Position numbers and translations under genes: made by a program. Of a stretch of 16,423 nt of DNA, positions 7,470 to 14,066 are shown in pieces. Source of the stretch: JABIKK01 sp964622835 (GTDB lineage: Archaea; Nanobdellota; Nanobdellia; SCGC-AAA011-G17; UBA489); contig CAZUSA010000008.1 of NCBI GenBank assembly GCA_964622835.1, positions 1-16,423 of the forward strand, read 5' to 3'. Position 1 is the first letter of the stretch. Each line of letters starts with the position of its first letter. The notes under the pieces are model-generated. The model saw only the letters and a program-made list of their open reading frames with translations, searched no databases and was not told the origin of the DNA.

Positions 7470-8543
7470 TTACTCTTCCTCATGCAAATATACTGTTCGT
7501 GTCGGGAACGGAATACCAATCTTATGCTTATTTAACGCCTTGTAAATCTTACACAACGCTTCTTCTTTCGTCTTTAGTTTATCTGTGTAATCATCCACCC
7601 AAAACCGCACACTAAACTCTAACGCAGAATCAGCCATATTCACAAACAAAATTTGAATAGGTTTTTTTGTACTCTTCTTTATCACTTTATCAACACTTAA
7701 TAATGCCTCTTTTACCACTTTCTTAACATTATCAATATTAGCCCCATATTCCACACCGATAGGAATAACCACGCGCACGCTTAAATCAGGTTTCTTATAA
7801 TTCTGAATAACACTATTTGCCAAATTACCATTAGGAATAATTAACAACTCATTGTTCCACGTACGAATCTTTGTACTTCGTAAACCAATATCTAAAATTT
7901 TCCCTGAAAGGCCACTATCTAACTTAACAGCATCACCTACTTTAATTGCCTTATCTAAAATAATGCTAATACCACCAAAGACGTTTGCTAAACTATCTTT
8001 AATAGCAAAACCAAATGCTAAACCAGCAATACCAACACCAGCGAGTAAACCAGTAACATCAATATTCCATTCACCAAAAACAAAGAATGCACCAACTAAA
8101 ATAATAACAACATTTGATGCCTTATGCAACAAGGGTAACAAATCATCATCCAATGTTGACTCTGTCTTATCTGCCCACCGTGCACCCCATGACGTTAATA
8201 ATAAATGCACTATTTTCATACCAAGTAAGGTAACCACAATCACTAACAACGAATTAATAATATGATGGAAAACTGTCATTACACCTTCTGATAAGGGTAA
8301 GACATTTACTGCAATCTTCAAACCAATCAATGCCAAAAATCGCAACAACGGTTTTTCTAATTTCCCAATGATTTCATCATCAGCATTCGTTTTTGTTTTA
8401 CGCGTTAACCGACGAATATTATTAAGAATAACCACTTGCAATATCTTTGATAAAATATAAAACACTACAGTAATAAAAATAAATCTTCCATACGGATTCG
8501 TTAAAAACGCACCCGTTACTATATCTGCTATCACCACGTTCAT
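7470..8543 (-). CDS. Mechanosensitive ion channel, MscS family
   Basis: The product has 357 residues. Hydrophobic helices lie at about residues 20-40, 66-85, 95-118 and 143-158. The pore-lining TM3 region spans about 163-193 and carries the Gly/Ala-rich GVGIAGLAFGFAIKDSLANV signature. The cytoplasmic beta domain follows (IKVGDAVKL, GLRSTKIRTWNNELLIIPN at 220-238), and the C-terminus is the typical IPFPTRTVYL strand. The channel opens under membrane tension to release osmolytes. It has more N-terminal helices than minimal E. coli MscS (286 residues). A TATA-like CTATTTAAAG sequence at 8562-8570 lies about 22-23 nt upstream, between the tRNA gene and this start. Confidence 0.92.
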   Translation of the reverse strand: MNVVIADIVTGAFLTNPYGRFIFITVVFYILSKILQVVILNNIRRLTRKTKTNADDEIIGKLEKPLLRFLALIGLKIAVNVLPLSEGVMTVFHHIINSLLVIVVTLLGMKIVHLLLTSWGARWADKTESTLDDDLLPLLHKASNVVIILVGAFFVFGEWNIDVTGLLAGVGIAGLAFGFAIKDSLANVFGGISIILDKAIKVGDAVKLDSGLSGKILDIGLRSTKIRTWNNELLIIPNGNLANSVIQNYKKPDLSVRVVIPIGVEYGANIDNVKKVVKEALLSVDKVIKKSTKKPIQILFVNMADSALEFSVRFWVDDYTDKLKTKEEALCKIYKALNKHKIGIPFPTRTVYLHEEE

Positions 8544-8561
8544 CGTACGTTAAAAATTATC

Positions 8562-8570
8562 TTTAAATAG
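8562..8570 (-). promoter_or_regulatory. TATA-like box of the mscS-family gene
   Basis: TATTTAAAG (minus strand) lies about 22-23 nt before the ATG at 8543 and about 20 nt beyond the 3' end of tRNA-Arg. The channel gene thus has its own promoter. The spacing is slightly short compared with other genes here. Confidence 0.4.
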
Positions 8571-8589
8571 TTTATGGAGAAGATAAAGA

Positions 8590-8699
8590 CGGACCTGGAA
8601 GGATTTGAACCTTCATCCTGTGGTTTCTCCTGACTCTGCCAGTTAGTAGCAGATAGAAAGCCGAAGCCACATGTTCTATCCAAGTTAAACTACAGGTCC
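8590..8699 (-). tRNA. tRNA-Arg(UCG) with a 36-nt intron
   Basis: Reading the minus strand from 8699: acceptor GGACCTG pairs with CAGGTCC; D stem GTTT/GAAC with a GG-containing loop; anticodon stem TGTGG/CCACA; variable GGAT; T arm GAAGG-TTCAAAT-CCTTC; discriminator G at 8590; no encoded CCA. The exons are 8661-8699 and 8590-8624. Splicing gives the 7-nt loop CUUCGGA with anticodon UCG, so it reads arginine CGA/CGG. All stems pair without mismatch apart from one G-U in the D stem. A T-rich stretch (TCTTTATCTTCT) follows the 3' end and may terminate transcription. The first 15 nt overlap the 3' end of the homing-endonuclease ORF. Confidence 0.95.
8625..8660 (-). other. Archaeal tRNA intron (position 37/38) with BHB motif
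   Basis: The intron lies at the canonical site between nucleotides 37 and 38. A bulge-helix-bulge can be drawn: central 4-bp helix CTTC/GGAG with one G-U pair, 3-nt bulges GGC and AAA flanking it, and cuts after GG and after AA. Within the intron, TCTGC pairs with GCAGA; the helix next to the 5' bulge is imperfect, so this is a relaxed motif. It is cut by tRNA-splicing endonuclease. It is too short to encode anything. Confidence 0.8.
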
Positions 8700-9428
8700 A
8701 TAGTAGGATTGAGGACAGATCTCCCCTTTAAGTATTTTTAGTCTATCATCATATGTTGTCCTTGGTGGACAAAAACCATACTTTTTCCAGATGAGATATC
8801 GCGTATATTTTGTTGGGTTTTTTGTTCCAACATTATCAATCCAGTTTTGTACGTTTTTTATACCATTAAGATGAATCACATGTGTTGTATTTTCGTTCTC
8901 TTTCTTAGAAGTATATGATGCGTGAAATAATGTAAAATCAAGATCCTCAAGCATCTCTTTTACTTCTTTTATTAATATTTTTGAAACAGAAGATAAAATA
9001 ATTTGTGGATAATAATTTCTTTGTTTCTTCAATGCAACATACTTACCCGTTGTTTTCTTCTGATAAAATAAACACCCATCAGTATCAAAAAAGCCCCTTA
9101 GAAATGATTTTTTATACGCCATCTTTTCAAATACCCTTTTTGGAACATGCACTGTTAGAGATTTTTTGCCGTAAGGAAATCCTTGTGCATGCATTCTTTC
9201 AAGAATTCTTTTTTCTCTGATTACAAAACCATAGGTGTTTCTTGAAGGGAAAAACTTTCCAGTAATTGAAATATTAAATTCTTTTGAAAACAAAGGAATA
9301 ACATGTTGATCATAGTAGCCCCTCTCTTCAACACTACCACTAATATCTAACTCCCCCCTTTTCCCATTATTTCTTAAATATCCATCTCCAGCATGGATCC
9401 CGCAGACTTCTGCAAAAACACGATTCAT
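8685..9428 (-). CDS. LAGLIDADG-type homing endonuclease, free-standing
   Basis: The product has 247 residues with two LAGLIDADG-like motifs: VCGIHAGDG (8-16, acidic residue Asp15) and LRGFFDTDG (110-118, acidic residues Asp115/Asp117). This fits a monomeric two-repeat enzyme that makes a site-specific double-strand break. The C-terminal stretch VGTKNPTKYTRYLIWKKYGF resembles free-standing LAGLIDADG proteins common in DPANN genomes (recall, not a search). It is not inside an intron or an intein. The last residues GPVV and the TAA stop are encoded by the first 15 nt of tRNA-Arg, and the preceding codons cover the tRNA promoter. Of 14 Arg codons, 12 are AGA/AGG, against mostly CGN in eL15 and the transporter, suggesting horizontal acquisition. 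A TATA-like AATAAAATTATT stretch at about 9446-9456 precedes the ATG by about 23 nt. Confidence 0.85.
   Translation of the reverse strand: MNRVFAEVCGIHAGDGYLRNNGKRGELDISGSVEERGYYDQHVIPLFSKEFNISITGKFFPSRNTYGFVIREKRILERMHAQGFPYGKKSLTVHVPKRVFEKMAYKKSFLRGFFDTDGCLFYQKKTTGKYVALKKQRNYYPQIILSSVSKILIKEVKEMLEDLDFTLFHASYTSKKENENTTHVIHLNGIKNVQNWIDNVGTKNPTKYTRYLIWKKYGFCPPRTTYDDRLKILKGEICPQSYYGPVV
8727..8734 (-). promoter_or_regulatory. Probable TATA box of tRNA-Arg, inside the endonuclease ORF
   Basis: TACTTAAA lies about 31 nt before the mature tRNA 5' end, implying a 5' leader of a few nucleotides to be removed by RNase P. It falls within codons for KILKG in the endonuclease C-terminus, so the same DNA serves as tRNA promoter and coding sequence. 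Confidence 0.4.
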
Positions 9429-9445
9429 AATAGATCTTTAGAAAT

Positions 9446-9456
9446 AATTTTATTAA
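9446..9456 (-). promoter_or_regulatory. TATA-like box of the endonuclease gene
   Basis: An A/T-rich AATAAAATTAT stretch is centred about 23 nt before the ATG at 9428, in the 65-nt gap after the VKOR-like gene. Its presence suggests the endonuclease can be expressed from its own promoter. Confidence 0.35.
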
Positions 9457-9493
9457 CTGTATCTGTGGTCTCTGAGAAGTGTGACCAAAAACT

Positions 9494-9865
9494 TTACGAA
9501 ACTAAGAGCACATAAACAGCAATATTAACGAGATACACACCAATACAGAGCAAACAATAATTCTTTTGTTTCACAAACGAAACATACGCTAAATAGATAC
9601 TGCCTATCACTGCCAACGCAGCCAACCACGACAGTATAGCCATCATCGCTTGTTGTAACAAGAGCAACATCACCACATAATAGAGTGCACCCACAACAGG
9701 ATTTGATGGAGGTAACAACGAAGCATACTCGCTCGTTAACGCCTTTGTACACGACATGTTTCTAGAAAAATCACACCAAGCCTTACTCTTTTTACCTTTT
9801 GAACGAACATTCCATCCCAACAGAGAAAGAAGTAATCCCCAAAATAATAACGCTTTCAGTATCAC
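9494..9865 (-). CDS. VKOR-family thiol oxidoreductase
   Basis: The product has 123 residues and about four membrane helices. It carries the four VKOR cysteines: Cys31 and Cys39 in WCDFSRNMSC (loop pair) and the active-site Cys104-x-x-Cys107 in NYCLLC. Ser44 in ALTSEYA and the PPSNPVVGALYYV stretch also fit. Prokaryotic VKOR enzymes regenerate an exported DsbA/thioredoxin-like oxidase by passing electrons to quinone, which drives disulfide formation outside the membrane. No DsbA-like partner is in the window. The start is a GTG at 9865; the nearby ATG at 9873 is out of frame and quickly stops. A shared TTTATAAA lies about 24 nt upstream. Confidence 0.85.
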   Translation of the reverse strand: MILKALLFWGLLLSLLGWNVRSKGKKSKAWCDFSRNMSCTKALTSEYASLLPPSNPVVGALYYVVMLLLLQQAMMAILSWLAALAVIGSIYLAYVSFVKQKNYCLLCIGVYLVNIAVYVLLVS

Positions 9866-9884
9866 CTATTCATGCGCACGTACG

Positions 9885-9892
9885 TTTATAAA
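9885..9892. promoter_or_regulatory. Shared palindromic TATA box (VKOR-like gene and 47-residue ORF)
   Basis: TTTATAAA is an 8-bp palindrome near the middle of the 50-bp divergent gap. It is about 24 nt from the GTG at 9865 and about 27 nt from the ATG at 9916. It supports both starts and the reality of the small plus-strand gene. Confidence 0.55.
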
Positions 9893-9915
9893 TACCTTTC
9901 TCCACTGTAGAGACT

Positions 9916-10059
9916 ATGAAAAATCTCATCATTATCATTCTTGCAGTGTTAGTTGTTGGCTTATACATGCATACAGAAGCAACAAAAGATGTTCTTCTCA
10001 TAACCGGAGAATTTATTCTTGACAAAGCACAGGATATTGCAACAACAATAAACAACTAA
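9916..10059 (+). CDS. 47-residue single-span membrane peptide
   Basis: The short ORF begins MKNLIIIILAVLVVGLYMH: one Lys, then a hydrophobic helix at residues 4-18, then a polar tail with EATKDVLLITGEFILDKAQD that could form an amphipathic helix. The tail is probably outside the cell. No family is recognised. Support for a real gene: it fills the only unclaimed stretch between two genes, it has a TATA box at the standard distance, and its stop overlaps the convergent stop at 10056 by 4 nt, exactly as at the eL15 junction. It has no cysteine, so it is not an obvious VKOR substrate, although the two share a promoter. Confidence 0.6.
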   Translation: MKNLIIIILAVLVVGLYMHTEATKDVLLITGEFILDKAQDIATTINN

Positions 10060-10988
10060 GAACTGTTTGAATCATTAGCATCAAATGCTTGCTGATTAAC
10101 CAAGAATTTTAATTTTGCCTTTACTTTCGTTTCCCCTTCATAGAACACATTATCACAGTCTTTATCTTCACAGAAATAACACCGTGCTTCATATTCACCA
10201 TGGACCATCCCAATAGCAATAATACTATCTTCAATAACGTCTTCTTCACCAGGAGATAACTCTAAAACATGTAAATCAAGATTATACATTGTTTCATCAG
10301 TATCACCATCTTGGTCTTCATCAATATCAATAGATTCATCAATTTTACATTGTACTCGTGTAGATTCTAAATTTTTAACACTCAAACGATATTTGTACAT
10401 TCCTTTTTCTCCACCATCTACCCATAATTGGATAAGGTTTCCGCCCATCATACCTTTCTTATCAAATTTCCCTAAACTCAATGCATCACCCTTATTATGT
10501 TCATCAATTAAATAAATTTCCACTTCAGGCCCAGGACCAGTGTATACTTCACCAGTATCATTATCTTCTGACGTATCTAATTCTTCAGATGTTTCATCCA
10601 ATGCTTCATCTTCTTCTAATGCCTCTTGTAACTCTTCAATTTGTTCTTTTAACGCATCAACTTCACTGTCTTCCGTTGTACTTGATGAATCCTTCATCAT
10701 ATTATTAACAACAAAAAAACCAACAACCAATAACGCTACAAAAAATGCCAATCCTAAAAATATCCACTGCATACTCATACCATTATCATGCGGGGGAGAA
10801 CGACTACTTGATTTTCTAGGACGATCATCAGGATCTTTACTAACAGGTGTAACCTCTCTTTTCCTGTGGATTTCCACTTCTTTCTTCTTCACACGACTCT
10901 TCTTCTCATCAAGATCTTGCTGAGCTTCTAATAACTCTTTTTTCTTTTCTAATTCTTTTTTCTTCTTGAGATAATCGTCTATATCCAT
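10056..10988 (-). CDS. Single-span membrane protein with cytoplasmic coiled coil and acidic external domain
   Basis: The product has 310 residues of unknown function. Residues 1-45 are Lys/Glu-rich heptad-like sequence (coiled coil), 46-72 a basic Ser/Pro/Arg linker, 73-97 one transmembrane helix (WIFLGLAFFVALLVVGFFVV), 107-150 a very acidic coiled-coil/stalk region, and 155-298 a beta-rich domain. In the latter, residues 223-231 (DEDQDGDTD) resemble an EF-hand or excalibur-type calcium loop. Four cysteines lie at 214, 270, 273 and 278 (CYFCEDKDC), all on the predicted external side and suited to disulfides. The N-terminus has no signal peptide, so the helix is a signal anchor with the N-terminus inside. 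A TATATAAATA box at about 11033-11042 implies a leader of about 24 nt. Confidence 0.75.
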   Translation of the reverse strand: MDIDDYLKKKKELEKKKELLEAQQDLDEKKSRVKKKEVEIHRKREVTPVSKDPDDRPRKSSSRSPPHDNGMSMQWIFLGLAFFVALLVVGFFVVNNMMKDSSSTTEDSEVDALKEQIEELQEALEEDEALDETSEELDTSEDNDTGEVYTGPGPEVEIYLIDEHNKGDALSLGKFDKKGMMGGNLIQLWVDGGEKGMYKYRLSVKNLESTRVQCKIDESIDIDEDQDGDTDETMYNLDLHVLELSPGEEDVIEDSIIAIGMVHGEYEARCYFCEDKDCDNVFYEGETKVKAKLKFLVNQQAFDANDSNSS

Positions 10989-11032
10989 TTTGCAGTAGTA
11001 TCTGAGATCTTCTTGGAATTCCGTTATGTTTC

Positions 11033-11042
11033 TATATAAATA
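11033..11042 (-). promoter_or_regulatory. TATA box of the 310-residue membrane-protein gene
   Basis: TATTTATATA (minus strand) is centred about 50 nt before the ATG at 10988, in the 76-nt gap after the 107-residue ORF. The transcript would carry a leader of about 24 nt. No strong Shine-Dalgarno motif is visible. Confidence 0.45.
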
Positions 11043-11064
11043 TTTCTGTAACTAACCAGCTGTA

Positions 11065-11388
11065 TTAGTAATTTGTTTGCCGTTTTCCCTTTATAACTTC
11101 AGATGCCAAACAACCAGAATGGAGGACATAACTTTCAAGATATTCATCTTCATTCAATATAAAAACAACATACGGGTTTTTTTCAACCTTTGTAGGGCCC
11201 CTCGTACATAACGCTGACGAACAATGTCCTTTTATTTCTCCCCAAATTCTATCCACAGACAAACCCTCACGCACCTCATGGGGATCATACCAATCAGATA
11301 ATGCATCACACAACGTAGGATACTCTTTCGTATCGTCGGTTAAAAAAACAGATAATTGCCTTACTAATCGTAAATTCGTTGCACCCAC
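11065..11388 (-). CDS. Unknown 107-residue protein, coupled to asnS
   Basis: The start GTG shares one nucleotide with the asnS stop (TAGTG), implying translational coupling and co-expression with aspS-asnS. A GAGTGAG stretch 6 nt upstream, inside the asnS end, may help initiation. The protein looks soluble, with Cys27, His55-Cys56, Cys61, His90 and Cys93 (HCSSALC ... HSGC). That spacing could bind a metal, but this is not a recognised zinc finger. WYDPHEVREGL and the FILNEDEYLESYVLHS stretch suggest a small alpha/beta fold. No family is recognised. Codons are more G-rich than in neighbours and Arg codons are evenly split between CGN and AGR. A different start cannot be excluded, as no internal Met exists. 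Confidence 0.6.
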   Translation of the reverse strand: MGATNLRLVRQLSVFLTDDTKEYPTLCDALSDWYDPHEVREGLSVDRIWGEIKGHCSSALCTRGPTKVEKNPYVVFILNEDEYLESYVLHSGCLASEVIKGKRQTNY

Positions 11389-12683
11389 TACGGACTCACT
11401 CTCGTCATGGTTCTTGGGAATGCTATCGCATCTTTGACACTGTCAAGACCACAGACCCAGGCAATCACTCTCTCTACACCTAAACCAAAACCACTATGGG
11501 GAACGGAACCATACTTGCGCGTATCCAAATACCAACCATAATCAGCAGGATTTGCACCTTCCGCACGTAACTGTTCCATTAATTTATCATTATCTTCTTC
11601 ACGAGCACTTGCTCCAATCAATTCACCATATCCTTCAGGACCAATCATATCAAACCCTAGCACAACTTTGTTATTCTTCGGATCTTCCTTCATGTAAAAC
11701 GCTTTTACTGCCATAGGATATCTTGTAATAATAATTGGTGTGTCATACATCTTTGATAACGCATCCTCTTCATGGGTTCGTAAATCTTTACCCCACACAA
11801 CCTTCATATTTGCTTTTTTTTCAAGAAGAACTAACGCTTCATCATAAGACATGCGAGGAAACTTCTTTTTTACAACAGGTTCTAACTTGGAAATATCACG
11901 TTCAAGAATTGTTAATTCTTCTTTATTATTTTTTAATACCATTGCAACAATATGTTTGAGTAACGCTTCACCATGATCTTGTAACTGATCAAAATCACAC
12001 CATGCCTCTTCCATCTCTGCATGCCAATATTCTGTTAGATGTCTTGATGTCTTACTTTTTTCTGCACGAAAACTCGGAGCAATACAATAAATCTTTTCTA
12101 ACGCTTGAATACCTGCTTCAGCATATAATTGCCATGTTTGTGTTAAGAAAATATCCTTACCAAAATAATCCACTTTGAATAATGTTGAACCACCTTCAGC
12201 AGCATTTGGCGTGAATGAAGGACTTTGGAATTCAAAGAACCCACGAGAACGGAAATACTCATGAATCGCACCAAAAATAGTCGAACGAATCTTTAATGTA
12301 GCCGTCATCTTCCTATTCCTAATGGACAAGTGACGCATATCTAATGAAAACTCATAACTTTGATCCTTCGTTAACGGATACTTATCAGACGGGCCAACAA
12401 TCGTAAAATCAGTAACGCGTAATTCAAATCCGGAAGGCGCACGCTCATCTTTCTTTAACGTTCCTTCCACTTCCATCGATGCTTCAACTTGAATCTTATC
12501 AATCTCATCCCACCGTTTTTCAAAATCTTCCTGCTTTAAGACACATTGAACAACGTTAGAAACATCACGTAACACAACAAACTTTAATTTATTTGAACCA
12601 CGTTCCCTATGCACCCAACCACGAATAGCTACTTTTCCGGATCCTTTTGTTAATGCATCTTGAATGGAGATAAAATCTTTCAT
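11388..12683 (-). CDS. asnS: Asparaginyl-tRNA synthetase
   Basis: The product has 431 residues, like archaeal AsnRS (about 430-440). It attaches asparagine to tRNA-Asn. The N-terminal OB-fold anticodon domain spans about 17-98 (VAIRGWVHRERG, FVVLRD). The class II core includes FSLDMRHLSIR (112-122), AAEGGSTLFKVDYFGKD (161-177), motif 2 at 205-227 (FRAEKSKTSRHLTEYWHAEME) and motif 3 at 397-408 (SGFGLGVERVIA). The SRHLTEYWHAEMEEAW form and YGSVPHSGFG match archaeal AsnRS rather than AspRS by comparison with the remembered Pyrococcus sequence. Its ATG overlaps the aspS stop (ATGA), so the two are coupled in one operon. Its presence means tRNA-Asn need not be made by transamidation. Confidence 0.93.
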   Translation of the reverse strand: MKDFISIQDALTKGSGKVAIRGWVHRERGSNKLKFVVLRDVSNVVQCVLKQEDFEKRWDEIDKIQVEASMEVEGTLKKDERAPSGFELRVTDFTIVGPSDKYPLTKDQSYEFSLDMRHLSIRNRKMTATLKIRSTIFGAIHEYFRSRGFFEFQSPSFTPNAAEGGSTLFKVDYFGKDIFLTQTWQLYAEAGIQALEKIYCIAPSFRAEKSKTSRHLTEYWHAEMEEAWCDFDQLQDHGEALLKHIVAMVLKNNKEELTILERDISKLEPVVKKKFPRMSYDEALVLLEKKANMKVVWGKDLRTHEEDALSKMYDTPIIITRYPMAVKAFYMKEDPKNNKVVLGFDMIGPEGYGELIGASAREEDNDKLMEQLRAEGANPADYGWYLDTRKYGSVPHSGFGLGVERVIAWVCGLDSVKDAIAFPRTMTRVSP

Positions 12684-14029
12684 TGTAATCCTAACTCTTT
12701 CTTTTGTTCTTTACTAATATCAGACGGTGAATCAAGCATTAAATCTTTTGCATCTTTATTTTTAGGGAATGCAATAACATCACGAATAGATTCTTCACCA
12801 GTCATCACAGCAACTAATCGATCAACACCAAAAGCAATACCCCCCATACGAGGCGCACCAAACTGTAACGAATCTAACAAGTAACCAAACTTCTCTTGTG
12901 CTTCTGCTTCAGCAATGTTTAATGCACTAAATACTTTCTTTTGCACACCTGCATCACTAATCCTAATCGAACCACTCCCCATTTCAAATCCATTCAATAC
13001 TAAATCATAACTTGTCGAACGCACCTTTGCAGGATCCTTTTCCATCAATGTAATATCTTTTTCATTGGGTGCAGTAAACGGATGATGCTCTGACACGTAA
13101 CGTTTTGCATCCTTGTCATACTCAAACAACGGAAACTCTGTAATCCATAAAAATTGAAAATCATCCTTGGCCTTTGATAAATTAGGCTTGTCCGTCTTAT
13201 GTTTCTTCATTGCCTCAGCATGCGTTAACCGTGGGAACGGTGTTTTTAACGTAACGTTCAACGCTTCTTTGAAAATAAACTTCATTAACTCTTCACACAC
13301 GGTGTAGACATCTTCTTCTTCAACAAATGCCATCTCCACATCTAACTGCGTAAACTCTGGTTGTCTATCTGCACGTAAATCTTCATCACGTAAACATCGA
13401 GCAATCTGATAATACTTATCAAAACCAGATACCATCAATAACTGTTTAAAAATTTGAGGAGATTGTGGTAATGCAAAAAACTTTCCAGGAAACTTTCGTG
13501 AAGGAACAAGATAATCACGAGCACCTTCTGGTGTAGACTTTGCTAACATAGGTGTTTCAATATTTAAAAAATTCTTATCATTCAAAAAAGAATGCATCGC
13601 ATGTAACACTTTATGTCTAACCATAAGGTTCTTTTGCATACGTTCTGAACGTAAATCTAAATATCTATATTTTAATCTTGTTTCTTCCGTACTTGTTGCA
13701 GGATCTAACGGTAATTCATCACAAGGACCTTGCACGTCAATAGACGAAGCAGACAATTCAATTTCTCCCGTTTCACTGTCTTTCTTTACTTGCTTATCAG
13801 GACGTGCCTTTACTTCACCAGAAATGATAACAACAGTATCCTTCAATAAATGAGGATGTTGTTCTGTCAGTTTAGGATTAACAAATACTTGTGTACTCCC
13901 ATACCGATCACGTAATACAATAAACGATAATTTTCCTTGCACACGATGAGCATCAACCCACCCGCAAAGTGTTACTTTCTTGCCTGCATGGCTCTTTCTC
14001 AGCTCTCCACACGTATGCGTTCGTAACAT
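12680..14029 (-). CDS. aspS: Aspartyl-tRNA synthetase, bacterial type, lacking the GAD domain
   Basis: The product has 449 residues against about 590 for bacterial AspRS. Bacterial-type sequence is clear throughout: the N-terminal OB fold (CGELRKSHAGKKVTLCGWVD, 7-26), KYRYLDLRSERM (120-131), PEGARDYLVPSR (168-178), FALPQSPQIFKQLLMVSGFD (185-204), motif 2 RCLRDEDLRADRQPEFTQLD (211-230), HHPFTAP (315-321), NGFEMGSGSIRI (346-357) and motif 3 GIAFGVDRL (397-405). The bacterial GAD insertion should lie between the TDKPN equivalent (279-283) and FQFLWITEFPLFEY (291-304); here only 7 residues separate them. Residue Gln31 replaces the Leu (discriminating) or His (non-discriminating) of bacterial enzymes. 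A TATATAAA box lies 27 nt upstream of the ATG. First gene of an aspS-asnS-107-residue operon. Confidence 0.93.
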   Translation of the reverse strand: MLRTHTCGELRKSHAGKKVTLCGWVDAHRVQGKLSFIVLRDRYGSTQVFVNPKLTEQHPHLLKDTVVIISGEVKARPDKQVKKDSETGEIELSASSIDVQGPCDELPLDPATSTEETRLKYRYLDLRSERMQKNLMVRHKVLHAMHSFLNDKNFLNIETPMLAKSTPEGARDYLVPSRKFPGKFFALPQSPQIFKQLLMVSGFDKYYQIARCLRDEDLRADRQPEFTQLDVEMAFVEEEDVYTVCEELMKFIFKEALNVTLKTPFPRLTHAEAMKKHKTDKPNLSKAKDDFQFLWITEFPLFEYDKDAKRYVSEHHPFTAPNEKDITLMEKDPAKVRSTSYDLVLNGFEMGSGSIRISDAGVQKKVFSALNIAEAEAQEKFGYLLDSLQFGAPRMGGIAFGVDRLVAVMTGEESIRDVIAFPKNKDAKDLMLDSPSDISKEQKKELGLQ

Positions 14030-14052
14030 AGCAAAATCGATAAGAAGGGACT

Positions 14053-14060
14053 ATATAAAT
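14053..14060 (-). promoter_or_regulatory. TATA box of the aspS-asnS operon
   Basis: ATTTATAT (minus strand) is centred about 27 nt before the aspS ATG at 14029, in the 37-nt gap after gatE. A leaderless operon transcript is implied. Confidence 0.55.
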
Positions 14061-14066
14061 ATTATT

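Noticed and set aside
7852..8265. 137-codon plus-strand frame inside the mscS-family gene
   Set aside because: It is antisense to the conserved MscS core and its Pro/Ser/Thr/Lys-rich product looks random.
11388..12683. Reading asnS as a second, archaeal-type AspRS
   Set aside because: The motif 2 form SRHLTEYWHAEMEEAW and the YGSVPHSGFG block match archaeal AsnRS, and a complete AspRS is already encoded directly upstream.
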